A stretch of 64,000 bases of DNA. Source: Arabidopsis thaliana (lineage: Eukaryota; Streptophyta; Magnoliopsida; Brassicales; Brassicaceae). The position numbers and the translations under genes were made by a program. This document shows, piece by piece, positions 34,807 to 44,810 of this stretch (the first letter of the stretch is position 1; each line of letters opens with the position of its first letter). The notes below the pieces were generated by a model. That model saw only the letters and a list, made by a program, of their open reading frames with translations, searched no databases and was not told the origin of the DNA. The stretch spans positions 16,685,261 through 16,749,260 of the forward strand of contig NC_003074.8 in the NCBI RefSeq assembly GCF_000001735.4, read 5' to 3'.

Positions 34807-35399
34807 CTCAGCTTCCAAGTCATGGTCGAAACAGATAGGGCAAGTCGAAGGCATATCTTTGCTAACTTCATGAAGTACTATCGTTTCCAAACTTTCCATT
34901 GCAAGTTTATAAGCATACTAATTTGAGTTCTAGTCTCCAGAATAGGATTGCTAGACTTCAATTGTTTTCGGATGCGATGCACATCATCCATTAGCAAGGC
35001 AATGTTATCCTCAAGCGCGGATGTCCCCATGACCTATTAACATTCAAGAAAAAACATTAATTACGATATTAAACAAAAGACTTGTGAGCCAAGAAAGAGT
35101 TACCAAATCGAAAAGTTTAGTATGATCGCAGTAAATTTTGATATAAGTTATCCCCAATCTCACAGCTTCGGTTAGTCCTTGTTTTAAGGACGTAAGCTCA
35201 GCCTCCAAAATTGTAATGGTGGAGTCATGATGAAGTGAACCCTTGGTATGATACAGTAGCTTATTCTCTTGGTCACAAATTGCAACCGCAAATCCCGTTG
35301 TTCCCCGCTCACTAAACCCTTGAAGTAAAGCCTATACATGTGGAATGGTGAGGAAATTAGTTCATCCATAGACATGTTGCAATATGTCTGTGAAGACTC

Positions 35400-35939
35400 T
35401 TTCCAATATATATAGAGCGTATCCCCTCTTGAATTCCAAATCCAGTTAGGATTTATTTATTTGTATATTTATAAGTAATATCCTAAAAGAAAAGGTCAAA
35501 TTTTCCTTATTTGCATGTTTTCTATGACCCTAAACCCTAAAATAATCAATGGAACCAATTGTAGCGTGGTTCAATGCCAGACATATCATGAAAGATGGAA
35601 GTAAAAAATAAGTATATAAGCATATCCCGTCCAAGCAAAGTAGAATTTACATAGTTTAAGTAAAAATTTATTATATATGTAGAACTTAAAGATTTTATTA
35701 TATTTACATATTGGAACTTTGATTTTTGTGTTAATCCGCATGGGTTCTACTATAATTCAATATCGATATCACTATAACATAAATAAATCAGAACCAAAAT
35801 TAAAGAGACGAGTCACTAATCGTAAAATTAACCAAACATTTTTGTTGTTTTATGGGAAATCTGTTTTCTAATAAAAACATGAACCATCAAAAAAAACGAT
35901 TGCGTTACTATCCTAAGGAGAAATACAACTTAATAATTA
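35400..35939. other. intergenic, no feature seen
   Basis: AT-rich spacer between the split pseudogene and the next RBR unit. Confidence 0.4.
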
Positions 35940-37414
35940 TTAACGTCTTTTTGGGGGCTCTGAAAGACATAAAATAGCTAAAACGCCAACCATAAGCACC
36001 CCCATGAGAACACTTATACCATACTCCACAAGCATCTCCTTTCGCTGATGAAGGCAACTTCCTTGCTTCCATTCATCTCCACATGTGTAGCAAAACTTAT
36101 ATCCGCATCTATACATACGAAAACTACAATGTTAATAAGCCGAAACGTAATAAATTTTCACAAGGATTTAATCATAAAACAGTAGGTAAAGATTGTGATT
36201 AGAGACGATACCTGCAAGTTACTAACATGCTATGTTTTGCTAGTTTGATCATGTGTTGGCACTTTCTACACTTTCGCAACATTGTTGTAGTAGGATATAC
36301 ACCCGACCTCTCGTACCTCTTGTATTGCTCGCACGACAAGTTGTTATGCCACGGAACTTTGCAGCTGATGCAATAAGACTTACTACATCTAAAGCACCAT
36401 CTCTGAACTCCATTTGACATAAAAGCCAAGCACATTCGATTTGGCAATAAGCTTTGTCTGCCACAACAACGGATTCCTTTTGGCTCCTATGTTCCCACAT
36501 CTCTCTTAGTTCCGGAGTCAAAAGATTGGCACATCGTACAACAGTTAACTTGGACTCGCATTGATAATGAGGGCATCTCATCTCACTTTCCTCGAGTAGC
36601 CTCACTTTTATATATTGTGTCATGCACTCCACACAGAATTGATGGCCACATAAATCAACAGAAAACATATGCTCAGCTTTGAAATCATCATTGAAACAGA
36701 TACCGCAAGTCTTCCTCTGAGAAGGCGCCATATCTATGCTAATTTCAGAAACTATTGTTTCCATTGCAAGCTTATAAGCAAACTTAGCTTGATTTCTAGT
36801 CATCAAAACAGGGATGCTAGAAGTAAATTGTTTTCTAATACGTTGCACATCATCCATAAGCAAAGCAATGTTATCTTGCTCTGGGACCGATATCCCCATG
36901 ACCTATACATTCAAGGCAAACAATATCTAATTAAACCCTAACACATTGAAATATTTTAGTGTGACACAATGAGAGGAGAGGGAGAAGTCACTGTCTATTG
37001 TGCTTAAAAATATACTGTGGAAACTTTAGAACACCTAACTTGATAAAAAGAGCCGTACATGTTAGCTTCTAAAACAAGTAAATCTGATCATGTTATCTAT
37101 ATGATTACGCATGTGAACCTTAAAAGCCAACAAAAAAAAAAACTTACCAATTCGAAAATCTGATCATGATCGCAGTAGAATGAGATATGGTTGATCCCCA
37201 AACCCACAGCTTCGATTAGTCCTCGCTTCAATGCGGTAAGCTCAGCCTCCAAAACTGTTATGGCAGAGTCATGATGACGTGAACCCTTGATATGATACAG
37301 TAGCTTATCCTCTTGGTCGCAAATAGCAACCCCAAAGCCCTTAGTTTCCTCGCTCACAAAACCCTTGAAGTAAAGCCTATTCATGTGGAACGGTGAGGGT
37401 TTTAGGTCATACAT
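35940..37414 (-). pseudogene. RNase H-like/RBR gene with a one-base frameshift
   Basis: Exons 37148-37414, 36212-36902 and 35940-36108. Exon 1 is intact (RLYFKGFVSEETKGFGV, EAELTALKRGL, ISFYCD). Exon 2 has a good linker (VQRIRKQF) and RING1 (CGICFNDD, CGHQFCVECM, CPHYQC). A single missing base after DKAYC, near 36455, then throws the IBR out of frame; the other frame carries CLAFMSNGVQRWCFRC, CISCKVPWHNNLSC and the RING2 start. About 15 residues of the normal IBR spacer are also gone. RING2 reads AKHSMLVTC, so the catalytic Cys is Ser. Exon 3 (CGYKFCYTCGDEWKQGSC plus hydrophobic tail) is well preserved. As it stands the frame stops at 36249, giving a product of about 306 residues with RNase H-like and RING1 parts only. 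Confidence 0.7.
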
Positions 37415-37860
37415 AGTCTAGATATATATTGCGAGTTGTCTATGAAGATTCCTCCCATATATATATAGAAGCCAAAATTTTAGGGCTTTAGGGTTAGGCC
37501 GTTCGTGAGTTCCAAATAATATATATTTTGTATATTTTAGAACATCCCTAAAATTTAGGGAACCTATCATTATCCGTTAGAACCCATGCCCATGTGTTCG
37601 TTCTTATAAGAATATCTTCATCATGTTGCAATTTTGTGAAAGAGCTTTTCGTGGTGGAGCTTGTTTTTTTGGCCTACAAGGACCTAGAAAAATAAAATTC
37701 CTAATTAATAGACTTTATTTGATCTACGTTGAACTGGAACGTCTGACAGAACTTGTTAAAATAGCAGTTTCTTTTTTGCACACTTAATATTTATATAAGA
37801 AACCATGACCAATGATGTGTTACAACTTAAACTTTCTATTTAGCTTGTGTTTTTAGTTTA

Positions 37861-38272
37861 CTAGACTTTAACCCGCGGATACTGTGGAGACAATTTATTT
37901 TCTTAAAGTTAGTATATATAAAAGTTTGCAAATTGTATCTATCTATAAAATATTTTTGTTTTATAGTTTACAATTGTTATTAAGTAACGTCCTGCCAAAC
38001 CCGTCCCGCCAACCCGTCCCGTAAAAAAATCTATTTATTTTATTAATACTAATTTTATTTATGATATGTTTATGAATCATTGTCTTAATATTTTGTAATT
38101 TTGTAGTAATTAATTGCTATCAAATATCTCTACGGTTTGCTTCTTATAATCGAATTGTTATAGTCATAAAAAAAAAGCAATATCAAAAATGATAATTTTG
38201 TAGTGTTTAAATGATATTAAATATTTTGGAAGTTTTATTTTAATAACTAATCGTATAATTAATGCGGAGAGA
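37861..38272 (-). mobile_element. Helitron-like non-autonomous element, 412 bp
   Basis: On the minus strand it starts TCTCTCCGCATTAATTATAC directly after an A. It ends with a weakened hairpin (CCACAGTATCCGCGGG) and TTAAAGTCTAG directly before a T. TC start, near-terminal hairpin, CTAG end and insertion between A and T are the Helitron signature. It is non-coding and contains a CGGGACGGGT word also seen in the element ending at 43401. Confidence 0.65.
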
Positions 38273-38924
38273 TTTTGGGAAGGTAGTTAAATGCAAACAT
38301 TTAATTTGTAGATTTACTTTCTAATTATCAAAAACAATTATTAAATATCAGTGACAGCCACTATAAATAAGTCCCAAGTTGAGGATTTATTTCACAAAAT
38401 GACTGCAAAAATGTATATTCCCCATCAACAAAGAAGATATAAATACAGAATATGAACTTTCGACATAGAAAAAAAACACATGATGAATTAGCTTTCACTC
38501 AATAATCAATTGGAGAGGTTTGAACATGCATGCCATTTGGGTTTCACCATTGTGTTCAGATTGAATTGGATCGGTTTCGTCAACTAGAACCATCCGACCA
38601 ATGGTTAAGATGGAGTTGTTAACTACCCATCAAGAAAACCCTATGGGATTGAGTCTTAGTGGTCATATAAAAGAAAAACCAGAAGCATTTGATGATCAAG
38701 ACATTCTTTCGGCATCCAATTTCAAATAAACATATCACTTGCAAAATTTGGAATCGTTTGGGAACCCATTATTAATTAGCGATACGTAGATATTTTATAA
38801 AATACCAAAATTTGGATAGAAGAATATGCATATATTATTATGACAACTATATCTAATTAGTAAGGTAAAAAGAATATTAGAGGCAACTAATCACATATAT
38901 TCTTTTACAATTTCAGAGTTGATG
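38273..38924. other. intergenic, no feature seen
   Basis: AT-rich; no gene or repeat I can support between the Helitron-like element and the SEN1 remnant. Confidence 0.4.
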
Positions 38925-39110
38925 ATTTCGTGCTGCTCTTGTTCAGTCCGTCAGCAGGAATGGCCGGTTAAGGGTGTGTTCCCGTTGCGGTGTTCGGCTA
39001 ACTGGAAGCGTTGCACAAACATTTGGTTCTTTATATCAATGGTCAAGTGAAAAGAGAGGATGATCCACTCGTCCAGAACTTGATCGCGAAAACCAGAACA
39101 TGATTTGTTG
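38925..39110 (+). pseudogene. SEN1 3' fragment (copy 1)
   Basis: Matches the C-terminal coding part of SEN1 at about 48280-48515: CTTGTTCAGTCC, then GGAATG-CCGGTTAA, GTGTTCGGCTAACTGGAAGCG, TTGGTTCTTTATATCAATGG and AAAACCAGAACATGATT. An internal deletion and frame disruptions remove coding capacity. It is followed within 200 bp by a TET3-derived fragment, mirroring the SEN1-TET3 order at 47.8-50.6 kb. Confidence 0.8.
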
Positions 39111-39294
39111 GTATTACGTACGATTCTCGATTTGTAGTTTTGATAAAAAAATTTATAATAAAGTTTTAGGTTGTAACGTTTTTGTATAATCGAGACAAGA
39201 AAAAATTGTAGTACGACGATCAAAAACAAAACATCAAAAGCAAAATAAAATTTCAAATCTTATCATAATAATTAAACCAAAGTTTTCATCTTTT

Positions 39295-39405
39295 TATGTC
39301 AAAGATGGAAATGACTAGGATATGATTTTGTCATCCTAGCTTCACTTGCATGCTCATCGTTACCAATCCTCTCGAGTTTCCGATAAGCGTCACGATGTTG
39401 ATCAC
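39295..39405 (-). pseudogene. TET3 3'-end fragment (copy 1)
   Basis: AAAGATGGAAATGACTAGGA, TTTTGTCATCCTAGCTTCAC and GTTGATCACCGATA match the end of the tetraspanin gene at 48713-48870, with gaps. It runs directly into the stop codon of the orphan RBR exon at 39402, so that stop lies in TET3-derived sequence. Confidence 0.75.
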
Positions 39406-39833
39406 CGATAGAAATGTTGATAACAATAAACGTCCCAAAGAATTAAAACTACCCAAAAGGTAAGAAAACTAAAGACGCAAACACATGTCGACACAGTTGT
39501 TGAAGGAGTATCTGGCGGATTAGTTGTTGAATGAGTGCAAACTCTTCCAGTGATCCATTTGGCTCCACATATGTAGCAAAACTCGTACCCGCATCTACCA
39601 AGCAACCATGTAATGCAACATAGAGTTATAATCAAGTTCACACAAAAAGAATAAATGGAACTGTAAAATTGATATGTATACTCTCTATGTTATGGTTTCT
39701 AGATTGGTTTATAGGGAATGTAATTAGAGGTTATACCTGCAAGTGATATGTATGCATCCTTCCGATAGTTCGATTACGTTTTGGCAATTTTCACATTGAC
39801 GCCACATTTTCTGATTTGCTAGAGCTTTCAGCT
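39402..39833 (-). pseudogene. orphaned RING2 portion of the RBR unit at 39.8-40.9 kb
   Basis: After the frameshift near 39837 the out-of-frame sequence still encodes KALANQKMWRQC and IELSEGCIHITC (catalytic Cys present). A normal donor follows, then exon 3 at 39402 to about 39600: CGYEFCYICGAKWITGRVC, a Thr/Pro stretch and a hydrophobic tail. Only the one-base deletion separates this from a functional ligase end. Confidence 0.75.
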
Positions 39834-40856
39834 TTATATATCTGCTGTAGGATTTGGACCCAAGCTCTTGTAATCGTTGCACGACAAGTTGCTATGCCAC
39901 GGAAGTTTGCAGTTGATACAAAAGGGTTCACCGCATTTGACACAGGTTCTCATAGTTACATCTTCTCTTGTTGAGTTTGAGAGCTTGGTTACCGACATTA
40001 AACTCGAGCACAGAGGGTTTGGGCAATAAACTCTCTCCGCCACAGGAATAGATTCCTCTTCGATCCTTAGTTCCCACATTGCTTTTAGTTTAGATGTCAA
40101 AATATTTCCACAACTTCCAAGAGTAAGGTTAGACTCGCATTGATAATGAAGACATCTCGGTACACCTCCCGAGAGTAGCTTCACTTCTATATGTTGTTTC
40201 ACGCACTCCATACAGAATTCATGACCACATAAAGCAACGGAAAATATCTGCTCAGGTTCGATATTGTCACCGGAACAGATACTACAAGTCTTGTTATGAT
40301 CAGGCATATCTATGCGGATTTCAGAAACTATTGTTTCCATTGCAAGTTCATATACAAATTCAATTTGATTCCTAGTCATGACCAGAACAGGAACGCTAGA
40401 TGTTAAACGTTTTCTAATACGTTGCACATCGTCCATTAACATAAGGATGTTCTCTTGCTCAGAAACAGATCTCTCCATGACCTAAAAACATTCAAGACAA
40501 AACACCAATAACAAGATTAGGGGAAATTGGACATGTGAAACGTAACAATCAAGTAACAAACTTACCAATTCAAAAATCTGATAATGATCGCAGTAAATGG
40601 AGATATGATCGATCCCTAAACGCACAACTTCGGTTAGTCCACGCTTCAATGCCATAAGCTCAACCTCCATAAGTGTAACAACCCTAGAATCATGAACTTG
40701 TTCTTTCATCTGAAACAAGAGATTATCATCTTTGTCGCAAATTGCAACCGCAAATCCCGCTAATAGCTCTGTGGTTTCCTCGCTAACCAAACCCTTGAAG
40801 TAAAGACTATACGATTCAATTTTGATTTCTCCCGCGGGTTTTGGATCATCTTCCAT
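39834..40856 (-). CDS. truncated RNase H-like/RBR protein, 312 aa, lacks RING2
   Basis: Exons 40566-40856 and 39834 to about 40481. Exon 1 is the RNase H-like part (SLYFKGLVSEETTELLAGF, EVELMALKRGL, ISIYCDH). Exon 2 adds the linker (VQRIRKRL, then IEFVYELAMETIVSEI), RING1 (CSICSGDN, CGHEFCMECV, CLHYQC) and IBR (CPNPLC, CVKCGEPFCINCKLPWHSNLSC). Against the paralogue at 45.2 kb, one C is missing in the codons for TADDIKLK, so the frame ends TADI-stop. The product would bind an E2 through RING1 but has no catalytic RING2, so if made it could only be an adaptor or a dominant-negative form (inference). It sits in the tandem unit that also carries SEN1 and TET3 fragments. Confidence 0.65.
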
Positions 40857-41260
40857 GTATCTTTACTGTTTTTGAGTCTTTACAGTTCTCCTAGACAATT
40901 TATCGAACACTTAATGTGCAATTTTCAGTTCTGGGTTTTTTAAGCTTTTGATAACCAAAAAAAAGTTCCCTACGTGACCATGTTTATCAGTTTGTGTGTG
41001 TAAAACGAAAAAAGAAAAAAAAACGGAGATTATCTCTCCGAAAAAAAAACAATTTGAATGGTGGAAAAAGACATTATTGTCCTCTATGTATATATATAAA
41101 TTCGGAGAAATCATATTTTTCGTCTTCAGAAATTCTGAATCAGAATCAAAAGGTAATTCCTTTTCCATTGAAATTTCTTGATATTGATCTGGAATCTGGT
41201 TTCGCACAAAAAAAAAGAAAAAAAAAATCTGTAATCTGGTTTGGATATATATATATATAT
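40857..41260. other. intergenic, upstream of the 312-aa RBR relative
   Basis: Contains A-rich runs (41010-41050, 41200-41230) and a (TA)n at about 41245-41265. No gene. Confidence 0.4.
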
Positions 41261-41264
41261 ATAT

Positions 41265-41690
41265 AAATAACCCTTTTAAAATCTGTTGTAAATATTTTAA
41301 AACCCTTTTAAAATCCCTTGTAAATTTTTTAAAATTTCTTGTAAATTTTTTAAAACACTTTTAAAATCTCTTGTAAATCTATTTTCCGCAAAAAAAAATT
41401 TACAAGGACTTTTAAAAGCATTTTTTGGCTGAGAAAAATTTGTTACGAAAAATAATTTGGCGGGAATATATTTTATTTTTGGCGGGACAAAAATTTGGCT
41501 GAAATTTTTTTTGGCAGGAAAATCTCAGTTTCCAATTTCATGTTTCTATTAGATGAGAGTAATTTGGTCATTTTGTTCAAGGAAAGTGGTATTTTTAAAA
41601 ATGGATAATATAAAATGGTATTTTTAAAAATGGATAATATAAAAGGGTATTGTTGCAAAAGGGTAGTAAAAAAGTGTAGTTTTGCAAATC
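41265..41690. mobile_element. candidate small element with TTTAAAA/TTTACAAG repeats, second copy
   Basis: 41265-41390 repeats AACCCTTTTAAAATC and CTTGTAAATTTTTTAAAA, the reverse complement of the array at 28710-29290. It is followed by TTGGCGGGA words and a right flank with GGTATTTTTAAAAATGGATA, close to the inner edge of the 28.5-29.5 kb element. This implies two relatives of one non-coding family in opposite orientation. Borders are not fixed. Confidence 0.45.
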
Positions 41691-43139
41691 TCTCTTATTT
41701 CATATCTATTTATTTTATTATATTTATTCCAAAAAAAAATTATGCATATCTAATAATATACCCCCAATTTACCAATACGAGATCAATCTTTTGGAGTTAG
41801 AAATAATACATGTATTATGTATGTTATTAATTATTTAGGATTTTTAACATGTAACAATAAGGTCAATAATTGTTTCTCAAATTCAGTGACTCAATTTTAA
41901 TGCAAATGTAAATAATATTTAAATTTCTCTAAAAAAAAATTACAAAGATTTATAAGAAAGAAGTCAAATGTTTTTGTTTAAAATTGTATAGAAAAACTAA
42001 TTTATATCCCATAATACATTATGCCAATTTATAAAAACAAATATGCTAATTCTCATGAGTAAGACATTGGTAGTAAAGAAAAATAGTTTGGTAAAGTCTT
42101 GCATTCATCGCAATCCACAAACATTACGTTATAATGCGTGAAAAACTATCTTTTGGAAATATTTAATCCAAACAAGTGTTTCTTTTTCAGCATAAATAAA
42201 TAAATTATTTTAAATATTGTTTTTGTATAATACTACATATATATATTTAGATATAAAATTTACATATTTTTATATATTAATTTTAAACCCACGCGTTGCG
42301 TAGGACATCTACATATACATTTTTGAAGCCATTTTAGCAAATAATTCCTCAAGTTAAAACTTATTTACAATGTCATGCCACTAACATTTAATGTTTTAAC
42401 AAACTTATTTTTAAATCTAAATATAAAATTAATTATGTATTTATGTTACTAAAATTTAGGAAACTAAAAGAAAAAATCACAAAAATAATTTAAATCTTTC
42501 CAAATCTAAACTACAATATACTACACACTAACATTCCTTTTAAGGGATCAATTAGCATTAATCACAATAATTTTTCCTTTTAAATCATTTATTTTCAGTT
42601 AATAAAATGAATCAAACCTTATATTACAATACATGCGTCAATATTTTCTTTTAAAAAATTAGTTACGTAACATTTTAAAATTTTGAAACAATAATTATTT
42701 CTCAATCCACATTTTTCGTTTTAAATTGCAATTGTACAAAATAATTATCACTCCCTAAAAATTTCTTTTATGATTTTTATTAAATTTTGTTCTTTTTTTT
42801 GGTAAAAATAAATTGGACATGTATTAAACTGATATTGCTGACACAAATAATGTTAACAAAATGCCCAGATTTAGGCCATTAAAGTAATAAAAAAGTTAGT
42901 CAAAAATACAAGTATATCAATCCCAAATTATGATTAAACTAAGTATTTATATATAATAATTTTCAAAAAATAGCATTATATATATTAAAAAAATTGAAGT
43001 ACCTTTTTTAAGTACTTTTGTGTTATAAAGTAAAAATTTACAAAAAATGTCATCACACTAAAGTCAAAAACAATTATTATTTTTAAATATTATTGATATA
43101 TTTTAACTTTATAAAACATTATTAATATTTAAACTTATT
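41691..43139. other. AT-rich intergenic, probable Helitron interior
   Basis: No gene. At about 42284 a Helitron-like end word (AACCCACGCGTTGCGT) appears without a CTAG terminus. The 5' end of the Helitron finishing at 43401 must lie in or near this stretch but I could not place it. Confidence 0.35.
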
Positions 43140-43401
43140 AAAAATTAAAATATCATGAGATGAAAAATATAGCGGGACGGGTTTGGATTGATATGAAATA
43201 TAGCGAAACGGGTTTAGATTGATAAACACATGTTAAATATTTATTTTCTTATTTTATCATCACCAATTTTTTTAGTTACAACATTAATATAAAATTACAT
43301 AACTTTATTACTAAATTAAAAACAATAAAATTTAATATTATATATATATATATATATAAATAAAACATTTGTCCCGTGGTGTACCACGGGTTGAATCCTA
43401 G
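43140..43401 (+). mobile_element. Helitron 3' end (5' end not located)
   Basis: A perfect hairpin CCCGTGGTGTACCACGGG at 43373-43390 is followed by TTGAATC and CTAG, then a T, which is the classic Helitron 3' terminus. CGGGACGGGT words upstream (about 43174) match the interior of the element at 37861-38272. A (TA)n run precedes the hairpin and another follows the end. Confidence 0.65.
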
Positions 43402-43439
43402 TTACCTAGTATATATATATATATATATATATATATCTT

Positions 43440-44435
43440 TGAGGAAATTTGATTTGAATTCTCTAGTTGGAGTGAAATATTGTATAGTGAACGGAAGGTG
43501 CTCGAAGAAATGCGTGAGAGAGTTGTTGTTTTGTATGATTATGTGTGTTTGTGTTGAGCATAGTACAATCTAGTTTTTTGTACGAGTTGAGCTTTGAATG
43601 ATGAGTTCTAAACAGTGCTTCTGATGATGAGATCAATGTAAATAATTGTATGAGTTCACAAACAATTATTCTGTTGTGTAGAGAGAGACTCATCTCCATG
43701 GCACCAAGGTGGAAATGGGCTTTAGGTTTCCTCTCAAGTTGTAACGTATTTCTATCAGAGCAAGCTGAGCTTTTGGACCGTTATTGTTTCGGTAGACTAG
43801 TTTTTGGTGCCGAGAAAGATAAGAGATGGATTCAGTTATCTTATGAAGAAGCTTTCTTTTTGTTCTACAAACTGAAATGCATCAAGATCTCCCTTCACGG
43901 TCGTTCTCTGGTAAACGGGGTAGATTTATGGCGATCCATAAGATCCTTTAAGCCAAATTTTACGATCTTGTACAAAGCTTATTCGCATCTACGATCAAAG
44001 AACTAGATTGTGAGATCAGGGTTACAATATGGAGTTGATTTCATGGTGTATAGACATCACCCATCTCTTCTCCACTCTGAAAACGCCGTTCTTGTTCAGT
44101 CCATTAGCAGGAATGATCGGTTAAAGGTGTAGTCGGATATTCATTGATAGAAAGTACCTGAAGAAATGTGAAACTTGAGCTTCAATGATGGTGAGTGGAA
44201 TTTGGTAACTCATAGTTTCAGTTTTCTTGTTCATGAAGTTAGGATCTGTTTGACAAAGTTTTATGATTTAAAATTTTTTACATCCATGGATCTGGTTTGG
44301 ATAGTGAGCTGAAGTTGTTTGAAAATGTCTTGTCTAATCTGTATGTTTGTGTTTAGAGAACTACACTGTGGAAGAGCAAACAGTTCGTAGATGGAGAAAC
44401 TGATCGCCAAAGTGAAAAAGCAGAACATGATTTGT
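43440..44435 (+). pseudogene. SEN1 pseudogene (copy 2), with duplicated 5' flank
   Basis: 43440-43697 matches the 5' flank of SEN1 at about 47580-47800. From ATG 43698 the frame reads MAPRWKW and then jumps to ALGFLSSCNVFLS: about 25 codons are deleted. It continues through RWIQLSYEEAFFLFYKLK and AYSHLRSKN and meets TAG where SEN1 has Trp (SKNWIVRSG). After that, YGVDFMVYRHHPSLLHSENA is readable and then breaks, with a gap before the final VEEQTVRRW-like piece. The catalytic Lys segment is lost. Clearly a dead copy. Confidence 0.88.
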
Positions 44436-44679
44436 TGGTGGTATGTCTATTGAAAGTTTGATTTGTAAAGTTTACGTGTAGGCTAAGTAATGAATGAACT
44501 AGATCGTTTCAACATAAATAATCGACACAAACAAAACAATGTAGGGTGACTAACTATCAAAAACAAAACACCAAAAGCAAACTAAAAATTCATATTCAAA
44601 TTTTATCATCAACCAAAGTTTTCATCTTTTGTGTCTCTCATCAGAATTTCATATAATGAACCGTACCATAACGTTTAAT

Positions 44680-44792
44680 CAAAGATGGAAATGACTACTA
44701 CGATATATATAGGATTTTGTCATCGTTATCAATCATCTTGAGTACCACGACGTAGATCACCGATATATTTCTCCAGCTCTTCTTCATGCGCT
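44680..44792 (-). pseudogene. TET3 3'-end fragment (copy 2)
   Basis: AAAGATGGAAATGACTA, GATTTTGTCATC, GTTATCAATCATCTTGA and GATCACCGATA-TTTCTCCAG match TET3 at about 48713-48880 with deletions. It lies just downstream of the stop codon (44811) of the complete RBR gene. Confidence 0.75.
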
Positions 44793-44810
44793 CAATGTGA
44801 ACGTTTATAA

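Larger units (their letters stand above)
29559..35375 (-). pseudogene. RNase H-like/RBR pseudogene split by an LTR element and cut at its 3' side
   Basis: Exon 1 (about 35104-35375) starts MSMDELISSPFHMYRLYFKG but shifts frame after GLVSGEQR; the other frame continues GFAVAICDQENKLLYH. Exon 2 starts at about 35032 (MGTSALEDNIALLMDDVHRIR) and shifts frame by one base at QIS. It then runs through PSTCPICFDHDLEAE and is broken by the LTR element at 29673-34806. On the far side RING1 resumes (EQMLTVDFCRHQSCVECVKRYIEV, CPHYQ) and stops at about 29559, where the candidate element at 28455-29558 begins. IBR, RING2 and exon 3 are not found. Two frameshifts plus two insertions. Confidence 0.85.
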
